From the NCBI GenBank assembly GCA_964548565.1, contig CAZJTF010000357.1:1-7059 (forward strand): 7,059 nt of DNA, written 5' to 3'. The DNA comes from CAYLLT01 sp964548565 (GTDB lineage: Bacteria > Planctomycetota > Phycisphaerae > UBA1845 > PWPN01). Shown piece by piece: positions 1-4,819 of this stretch (the first letter of the stretch is position 1; each line of letters opens with the position of its first letter). A program made the translations under genes and the position numbers. The notes under the pieces were generated by a model. It worked only from the letters and a program-made list of their open reading frames with translations. It was not told where the DNA came from and ran no database searches.

Positions 1-1926
1 TACCTGGCGAGCGGGCTGTTCACGCTACTTCGATTCGGGCAGATGCTGGCCGCGCGGCAGGCATTGATCGACGGAGTGCGATACCTCGGCAAGGCGCTCC
101 TGGTGGTCGTGTTCGGGGTGACGCTCTCCGCACCGCAACTGTTGCCCTTTCTCGAAGTGATGAAACTGAACGTGCGGGCGGGCGAGGGCAGCTTCGAGTC
201 TGTCAAGGGCAGCGCGATGACCGGGCGGGAGATGCTCACCGTCGTCATACCCGACGCCCTCGGCAACCCGACGCGTCATGCCGGCCTCGACCTGGCGTCG
301 CGCGAATGGAAACCGATCAAGACGCCGGGCGGGGAGAACAACCACTACTTCGGCCCCAAGAACTATGTGGAAGTCGACTTCTACTTCGGCGTGCTGCCAC
401 TGCTGTTTCTCCTGATGGGCGTGATCGCCCCCGGTCGGCAGCGGCTCTATTTCTGGCTCCTGCTGGTTCTGCCCCTGGCGTTCGCATTCGTCACGCCGAT
501 CTACAAGCTGTTCCTCGCGGTCGTGCCCGGCTCCGACCAGGTACGGACGCCATTTCGGTGGCTGTATCTCGCCGTGTTCGCCGGAACGTACCTGGCGGCC
601 GTCGGCGCAGACCGCTGGCACGCCCGGCTCCGCGAGCCCGCCCGTCCCCTCGGCAGGGGTGTCGCGGGTGCGGCAGCACTGGCGGCGTTGCTCGCGTGCA
701 TCGCCTGGGCTGTGATGCTCTTCGTACCAGCTCCGCTCATCGGATGGGCGGAGTCCCTCATGGCCGGCGACAAGCGGATCGCAACGAGTTTCGCGAACAG
801 CTCTGAACTGGCGGGATTTCTCTGGACGAACGGAATCCGGCTGGGCATTTTTCTGCTGCTGTCGCTGGTGATCCTCGCAACGGGCCAGTGGCGTCCATGG
901 ACCACGCGCTCCGGCCGCGTGCTGACGGCATCCGCGCTGGTGCTGATCGCGATCGATCTTGGCCAGGCAACATTCACATTCAACACGCAGGCGGATCCGT
1001 CTATCCTTCGCCAGCACCCGCCGGTCGTAGCGAAGCTGCAGTCGGATAAGGACCTCTTCCGTGTCGGCCGCTATGGCTGGGAGAAATTCTTCCATCCGAA
1101 TATCCCGACGCACTACGGACTGCAGGACTACGGCGGCTACGATTCGATCATCCTGAAGAATTATGCGCGATTCCTGCAGGCGATCGAGCTTCAGAAGCTG
1201 CTCCCCTACAACATCGCGATGAACTTCGAAAAACGGACGTCGCTGGATTCACCGCTGCTGCCACTGTTGAACATCCGGTACATGCTCTCCCTGAGGCCGT
1301 TCGAGCACGCCAACTGGGAGAAGATCCCGGTGGACGGCAGCCTTCACCTGTACCGCGCAAGGAAGGAGCTGCCGCGAGCCTTTTTTGTGCGTGATGTCGT
1401 GCCGGCCAGATCGGCCGATCATGCGATTGAGCTGCTCGCCGGCAGAACAGTCGATGTCTTCAAGTCGGCGGTGCTCGAATCACCCAATCCCGCTCCCGCC
1501 CTGGCGACCGTTTACGCCGGTGGCGCGACCGGGACGGCGAACATCACGGAATACCGGCCTTCGCGCGTCCGGATACGCACGGAAACCGACTCGCGGCAGG
1601 TGCTGGTGCTCTCTGACTCGTACTATCCCGGCTGGAACGCCTACATCGACGGCGAACAGGTGCCGTTGTACGCCGCAAATGCAATTTTCCGCGGCGTTTC
1701 GGTGCCGGCCGGCTCTCACGACGTGGAATTCCGCTTCGAGCCGCGACCGCTCCGGCTTGGCGTGATGCTTTCGGCGGCGGGCGCGATCGTGATGCTGCTC
1801 ATGACGGGCGTGCTGTTCATGCGTCGCGGCTCGACACCGGCGCCCACGATTTCGACGTCCGATCCTCACGTCTCGCCACCGACAGTGGACGGGACAAGCG
1901 GCTCCGGCCAGAATGCACCCGCATGA
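1..1926 (+). CDS. YfhO family membrane protein (GT-C-like putative glycosyltransferase), 5' end outside window
   Basis: The reading frame is open to the first base, so the protein is N-terminally truncated here; 641 codons are visible, against roughly 800-900 residues usual for YfhO proteins. The ATG at 43 lies inside the frame and is not likely to be the true start. Numbering from the first visible codon, hydrophobic segments lie at about 31-49 (ending in a SAPQLLP motif), 126-143, 149-165, 186-203, 220-244, 279-295 and 307-324. A large, probably extracytoplasmic domain follows, then one last membrane segment at about 586-606 and a Pro/Ser/Thr-rich tail. Family hallmarks seen are GLQDYGGYDS (373-382), LLNIRYML (422-429) and the late SDSYYPGWNAYIDG block (from base 1612). 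Known from the family: B. subtilis and Listeria YfhO are implicated in transferring sugars from a lipid carrier to lipoteichoic acid. The acceptor here is unknown. The stop overlaps the next gene by ATGA. The family call is firm; the enzymatic role is inference, since the catalytic N-terminal region is not visible. Confidence 0.9.
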   Translation, partial: YLASGLFTLLRFGQMLAARQALIDGVRYLGKALLVVVFGVTLSAPQLLPFLEVMKLNVRAGEGSFESVKGSAMTGREMLTVVIPDALGNPTRHAGLDLASREWKPIKTPGGENNHYFGPKNYVEVDFYFGVLPLLFLLMGVIAPGRQRLYFWLLLVLPLAFAFVTPIYKLFLAVVPGSDQVRTPFRWLYLAVFAGTYLAAVGADRWHARLREPARPLGRGVAGAAALAALLACIAWAVMLFVPAPLIGWAESLMAGDKRIATSFANSSELAGFLWTNGIRLGIFLLLSLVILATGQWRPWTTRSGRVLTASALVLIAIDLGQATFTFNTQADPSILRQHPPVVAKLQSDKDLFRVGRYGWEKFFHPNIPTHYGLQDYGGYDSIILKNYARFLQAIELQKLLPYNIAMNFEKRTSLDSPLLPLLNIRYMLSLRPFEHANWEKIPVDGSLHLYRARKELPRAFFVRDVVPARSADHAIELLAGRTVDVFKSAVLESPNPAPALATVYAGGATGTANITEYRPSRVRIRTETDSRQVLVLSDSYYPGWNAYIDGEQVPLYAANAIFRGVSVPAGSHDVEFRFEPRPLRLGVMLSAAGAIVMLLMTGVLFMRRGSTPAPTISTSDPHVSPPTVDGTSGSGQNAPA

Positions 1927-2714
1927 GTGTCGCGCTGTCGATCGTCATTCCGGCCTACAACGAGCAGTCCTGCATCGCGGAATCGCTCGAAAAGGTGCTC
2001 GATTTCGCCCGCAATCACACGGGCGGTGCGGAGGTCGTAGTCGTTGACGACGGCTCCACGGATACCACGGCGTCGATCGTCGAAGCCGTGCGAAGCCGGC
2101 TCGGTCCATCCGATCCGCCTCTCCACCTGGTCCGGCACGGCGTCAACCGGGGGAAGGGAGCCGGCGTGCGGACCGGCTTTCACCATGCCCGCGGGACGAT
2201 CGTGCTCTTCACCGACGCGGACCTGTCGTCGCCCATTGGCGAAGCCGGCCACCTGATCGGAGCGATCACATCGGACACCTGCGACATCGCGATCGGTTCG
2301 CGCGCGGTCGATCCCTCGCTGATCACGGTGCAGCAGGGCGCGTTTCGACGCCGGAGCGGGCGCATCTTCAACGGCCTCGTCCGCCGGATCGAAGGGCTGC
2401 CGCTGCTCGATACGCAGTGCGGGTTCAAGGCATTCCGGCGGGAAGCCGCGGCCCCGGTGTTCGCGCTGCAGCGCATCGAGGGCTTCGCGTTCGACGTCGA
2501 AGTCCTTTACGTCGCCCGCAAGTTCGGGCTGCGCATCCGCGAGCTGCCCGTGCATTGGAACCACGTCGCGGACAGCAAGGTGTCCCTGCTGACCGACTCC
2601 GTCCGGATGTTCCTCGACCTGTGTCGCATCCGCTGGAATGACTGGCGCGGCTGCTACGCGCGGAGCGCCGCGACGGCATCCCCCCCGCCGGTGTCCGACG
2701 TCGCCAGCTCGTAG
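1923..2714 (+). CDS. Family 2 glycosyltransferase, dolichyl/undecaprenyl-phosphate glucosyltransferase-like
   Basis: A 263-residue GT-A enzyme, about the size of ALG5/DPG-synthase-like proteins. Motifs in order are VIPAYNE (9-14 core, nucleotide binding), VVVVDDGSTD (38-47), GKGAGVRTG (78-85), the metal-binding DxD in FTDADLSSP (D98, D100), DTQCGFKAF (163-171), EGFAFDVEVLY (186-196) and HWNH followed by SKVS (211-221). There is no C-terminal pair of membrane helices, unlike GtrB or CsbB, so it is probably cytoplasmic or peripherally attached to the inner membrane. The expected reaction is transfer of a hexose from a nucleotide sugar to a polyprenyl phosphate, giving a lipid-linked sugar donor; the sugar and lipid are not readable from sequence. 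The ATG lies in the ATGA overlap with the yfhO-like stop and has no strong Shine-Dalgarno before it, which fits translational coupling. The tail after about residue 245 is low-complexity Ala/Ser/Pro. The family assignment is strong, the substrate is uncertain. Confidence 0.92.
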   Translation: MSVALSIVIPAYNEQSCIAESLEKVLDFARNHTGGAEVVVVDDGSTDTTASIVEAVRSRLGPSDPPLHLVRHGVNRGKGAGVRTGFHHARGTIVLFTDADLSSPIGEAGHLIGAITSDTCDIAIGSRAVDPSLITVQQGAFRRRSGRIFNGLVRRIEGLPLLDTQCGFKAFRREAAAPVFALQRIEGFAFDVEVLYVARKFGLRIRELPVHWNHVADSKVSLLTDSVRMFLDLCRIRWNDWRGCYARSAATASPPPVSDVASS

Positions 2715-2823
2715 CGAACCAGGGGACCGGTCCGCCCGTCTACCGGCGCCCATGAAATGGGCCGGACAGCCCTGCGCCATCCGGCCCGGGAACGTTCTGA
2801 TTCTGCAGCGGAATCGCCGACGA
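2715..2823. other. Convergent intergenic gap with short inverted repeats, possible bidirectional terminator
   Basis: This 109-base gap separates the 3' ends of two converging genes. It contains a perfect 10-bp palindrome GGACCGGTCC (2724-2733), a small hairpin GCCCAT-GAA-ATGGGC (2748-2762), an 8-bp perfect stem GGGCCGGA / TCCGGCCC (2759-2766 and 2780-2787, 13-base loop), and a 5-bp GATTC / GAATC pair (2799-2803 and 2811-2815). The second and third overlap, so only one can form at a time. None is followed by a T-tract on either strand, so this is not a canonical intrinsic terminator. Transcription from both sides must end somewhere here or just beyond, so a terminator role is reasonable but inferred from position. 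Confidence 0.35.
2759..2787. terminator. GC-rich stem-loop between convergent genes, candidate terminator without T-tract
   Basis: GGGCCGGA at 2759-2766 pairs perfectly with TCCGGCCC at 2780-2787, giving an all but one G/C 8-bp stem with a 13-base loop. It lies 45 bases after the glycosyltransferase stop and 37 bases beyond the isomerase-like gene's stop on the other strand. The stem is strong, but no run of T follows on either strand, so it could equally be a 3'-end stabilising hairpin or chance pairing in GC-rich DNA. Confidence 0.3.
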
Positions 2824-3726
2824 TCACGCCGTCGCGCGGATTGCTTCCTGGATCTTCTTGATCTCGACCGGGACGCGCGTGACCGGATCCTTCTCCTCGA
2901 ATTCGAGCGCGACGTATCCGCGGTAACCCGCCTTGCGCATGATCTGCACGAGGCGCTTGTAGTCGGCCGGCTGCTTGTTGACGAGCGACTTGAACTGGCA
3001 GGTCGTCGCCTTCGTCGCCACGCGTTCGATCTGCTCGTAGGCGTCGTCGCCCTTGAAGTTCCCTGTGTCGAGGTTGAACCCGAGCCACTCGTGGTTGACC
3101 GTCTCGAGCATCCGGAGGATGTCGTCGGCCGTCTCGGTCAGGTAGCCGTGGTTTTCAATCGTCAGGAAGATGCCGTGCGCCCCGGCGTAGTCGCATGCCT
3201 GCCTCATCGCACCCGTGGCGTGCTTGAACGCATCCTCGCGCGAAACGCCCTTCACGGCACCGCCGGCGAAGATGCGGATGGCGGGCGCGCCGAGTTTCGC
3301 GCACAGGTCCACCCATTCCTTCACTTTCTTGATCTCGGCGTCGAGTTCCGGCCCCGGCGGGTAGCAGAAGTTGTCGCGTGTCGGCGAGCCGCTGATCTCG
3401 ATGCCCGTGAGAAAAGCCTTGCGCTTGAGGGCGTAGACGTACTCGTCATCCGTCTTGAGGAAGTAGTAGGAGGTCGGCTCGATGGCGTCCACGCCCAGGC
3501 GGGCGCAGATGTCGACCAGGTCGAAAAGCGACATCTTGCCGGGCTGGCCCGGCTTGTCCATCAACTCGCGGTACGAGTAGCCGGCAATGCTCGTCTTGAG
3601 ATCGCCCGGCAAATCCCTGCTCGTGGCTGCCGACGTCTCGCCGCCCGACGCCAGACCGCCCGTGGCGGCGATGGCCGCGCCGGAAAGCCCCGTCCGCAGC
3701 ATGTCACGACGACTGAACTGATTCAT
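2824..3726 (-). CDS. Tat-exported sugar phosphate isomerase/epimerase-like protein (xylose isomerase-like TIM barrel)
   Basis: A 300-residue protein of the AP endonuclease 2 / xylose-isomerase-like TIM barrel superfamily. The N-terminus has a twin-arginine signal, SRRDMLR at residues 5-11 (Arg6-Arg7), then an Ala/Gly-rich hydrophobic stretch to about 25 and a possible cleavage near TSA-A (31-34), so the folded protein is expected in the periplasm. Barrel landmarks are IEPTSYY (Glu83), LTIENHG (Glu191), FNLDTGN (Asp220) and VALEFEE (Glu275 with Glu277/278), which match the usual metal/active-site strand ends. The strand that often carries HxKD here reads CQFKS (243-247), with Gln244 in place of His. 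The start at 3726 is preferred over the upstream in-frame extension because an AGGAGG sits 6 bases before it and the Tat signal begins right there. The gene has its own promoter in the 82-base gap and no co-directional downstream gene. The exact reaction is unknown; hydroxypyruvate isomerase or keto-sugar epimerase labels would be guesses. Confidence 0.9.
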   Translation of the reverse strand: MNQFSRRDMLRTGLSGAAIAATGGLASGGETSAATSRDLPGDLKTSIAGYSYRELMDKPGQPGKMSLFDLVDICARLGVDAIEPTSYYFLKTDDEYVYALKRKAFLTGIEISGSPTRDNFCYPPGPELDAEIKKVKEWVDLCAKLGAPAIRIFAGGAVKGVSREDAFKHATGAMRQACDYAGAHGIFLTIENHGYLTETADDILRMLETVNHEWLGFNLDTGNFKGDDAYEQIERVATKATTCQFKSLVNKQPADYKRLVQIMRKAGYRGYVALEFEEKDPVTRVPVEIKKIQEAIRATA

Positions 3727-3732
3727 GATGGT

Positions 3733-3738
3733 CCTCCT
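3733..3738 (-). promoter_or_regulatory. Consensus Shine-Dalgarno AGGAGG for the isomerase-like gene
   Basis: On the minus strand AGGAGG occupies 3738-3733, followed by six bases and then the ATG at 3726-3724. The full-consensus site with ideal spacing fixes this start codon and rules out the 113-codon upstream open extension of the same frame. Confidence 0.85.
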
Positions 3739-3741
3739 GAG

Positions 3742-3762
3742 AGGGCGGAGTATAGCCGCCCT
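3742..3762. promoter_or_regulatory. Perfect inverted repeat framing the -10 box, candidate operator
   Basis: AGGGCGG at 3742-3748 and its exact reverse complement CCGCCCT at 3756-3762 flank the 7-base centre AGTATAG, which contains the -10 hexamer on the minus strand. The 21-base dyad spans from about +1 to -21 of the predicted promoter. A dimeric repressor bound there would block RNA polymerase. Because only its edge would be transcribed, an RNA hairpin role is unlikely. No regulator gene is in the window, so the ligand and protein are unknown. Seven-bp symmetry can arise by chance in GC-rich DNA, but its centring on the -10 is notable. Confidence 0.45.
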
Positions 3763-3778
3763 GCCGGGGGGGTGTAAA
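3749..3778 (-). promoter_or_regulatory. Sigma70-type promoter of the isomerase-like gene
   Basis: On the minus strand the -35 box TTTACA (3778-3773) differs from TTGACA at one position, the spacer is 18 bases (3772-3755, containing a run of seven C), and the -10 box is TATACT (3754-3749), one mismatch from TATAAT. Transcription would start near 3742, giving a short leader of about 15 bases that carries the AGGAGG. The sequence match and the position upstream of a well-supported start codon make this a convincing call, though no transcript data are available. It implies that the gene is transcribed separately from the pump-hydrolase pair upstream of it. Confidence 0.7.
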
Positions 3779-3808
3779 CGAACATCAGGTTTTCTCAGGG
3801 GTGAGTAG

Positions 3809-4807
3809 TCAAGAGCCGTCGGCCGCATTCGCGTCGTTGAAAACGGCTGTGTCCTCCTGGATCGACTCCAGGCCCTTGTCCATGAAGGTGGTGACGAGTT
3901 GAATGAAGGTCTCGGGCTGGTCGAGCATGACCTCGTGATAGGAATCCGGCACGACAACCAGGCGCGCTTGCGGCAGGTGCTCGCGGAAGTACAGGCCCTC
4001 GCTGAGCAGGTGGATCCGGTCGTCGTCCCCCCAGATGAGCAGCGTCGGCACGTCAATGCAGGCAATGTCCGGCCGAGTGTATGTGTAAAAGATGCTCTTG
4101 AGCGCGCGCGAGGCGGCCCTCCCCTCCGGCCAGTAATCCTCGAGCGAAGCCCTCAGCGCCATCTGGTAGCGGAAGAGGCGTTCGCTCACCGGTGTGTGTT
4201 TGCCGACGATGTCCCAGTAGATGGTTGGCCAGTTCCGCCGCATGTGATCGACGACGATCGGATCGTGCCAGAGTGTCACGAGCCCGAGGTGTGCGATCGG
4301 GCCCGTCTTCGACCACGCACCGCACGAACCCATCAGGATGAGACGCTCCACGCGCTCGGGATGGCTCCGCGCGACAAGCACGGCCAGGTGCCCGCCGAGC
4401 GAACCGCCCATCAGCGTCGCCTTCTCCACCGCGATGGCATCGAGGAAGCTGACCAGCCGGTCGGCCATCCAGGTCAGCTCGTACGGCACGTCCGGCTTGT
4501 CCGATTTTCCGTGACCCGGCGGGTCGACCGCCACGACGCGGTAGTGGCGCGCCAACTCCGGGATGACGAGTTGCCAGAAGTCAATCGACGTGCCCAGGCC
4601 CGGGAAGATCACCAGCGGATCGCCCTCCCCGGAGTCCTGGTAGCAGAGCCGGAGTCCGTCGACGTCCACGTACCGCTCCCCGAGCGCGTAGCGATAGTCT
4701 CGCAGCAGTTGGGGATCACGATACTGATTCAGCTGCAGCTCGGTACAGGATGCACTGAGCAGGGCCAACGCACAGAACATGGAGGATTTCAGGCCGGCAG
4801 ACCGCAT
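3809..4807 (-). CDS. Alpha/beta hydrolase fold protein, predicted lipoprotein
   Basis: A 332-residue alpha/beta hydrolase counted from the ATG at 4807. The N-terminus has a basic start, a hydrophobic stretch and LLSASC, with Cys21 as likely lipidation site; Ser at -3 makes the lipobox loose, so lipoprotein status is probable rather than certain. The fold motifs are in order: oxyanion-hole FPGLG (68-72), DPPGHGKSD (95-103), nucleophile elbow GGSLGG with Ser136, the acid in WGDDD (Asp263 most likely) and His291 in SYHEVML. The triad is intact, so an active esterase, lipase or C-C hydrolase is expected, facing the periplasm or held in a membrane; its substrate is unknown. A cap-like insertion lies between about 160 and 245. 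An in-frame TTG at 4819 directly abuts the pump's stop, but it has no ribosome site and adds only four residues, so the ATG is preferred. The 12-base spacing to the pump gene suggests co-transcription. Confidence 0.87.
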   Translation of the reverse strand: MRSAGLKSSMFCALALLSASCTELQLNQYRDPQLLRDYRYALGERYVDVDGLRLCYQDSGEGDPLVIFPGLGTSIDFWQLVIPELARHYRVVAVDPPGHGKSDKPDVPYELTWMADRLVSFLDAIAVEKATLMGGSLGGHLAVLVARSHPERVERLILMGSCGAWSKTGPIAHLGLVTLWHDPIVVDHMRRNWPTIYWDIVGKHTPVSERLFRYQMALRASLEDYWPEGRAASRALKSIFYTYTRPDIACIDVPTLLIWGDDDRIHLLSEGLYFREHLPQARLVVVPDSYHEVMLDQPETFIQLVTTFMDKGLESIQEDTAVFNDANAADGS

Positions 4808-4819
4808 CAGTTCACTCAA

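Noticed and set aside
25..1113. Long minus-strand open frame opposite the yfhO-like gene
   Set aside because: Its translation is Arg/Glu/Gln/His-rich with no recognisable domain, and it lies antisense to a gene with clear family motifs. Long antisense frames are expected in GC-rich DNA.
1866..2780. Long minus-strand open frame opposite the glycosyltransferase gene
   Set aside because: No domain is recognisable, composition is biased, and the opposite strand encodes an intact GT2 enzyme with all motifs.
3766..3772. Run of seven G (plus strand) as a G-quadruplex or slippage element
   Set aside because: It is a single G run without the partner runs a quadruplex needs, and it lies in the promoter spacer rather than in a coding frame.
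2638..3777. 379-codon plus-strand open frame opposite the isomerase-like gene
   Set aside because: Its translation looks like a reverse-strand shadow (Arg/Val/Leu/Asp-rich, no motifs), and it would run through the convergent gap and the promoter of the well-supported minus gene.
3779..3808. Intrinsic terminator after the hydrolase gene
   Set aside because: Only a 4-bp CTCA/TGAG stem with a CCCC loop followed by four A is seen on the minus strand, which is too weak and lacks a T-tract.
3727..4065. Upstream in-frame extension of the isomerase-like protein to a start at 4065
   Set aside because: It would overlap the hydrolase gene, has Ser/Arg/Thr-rich unstructured sequence, and would bury the Tat signal. 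A consensus AGGAGG supports the start at 3726.
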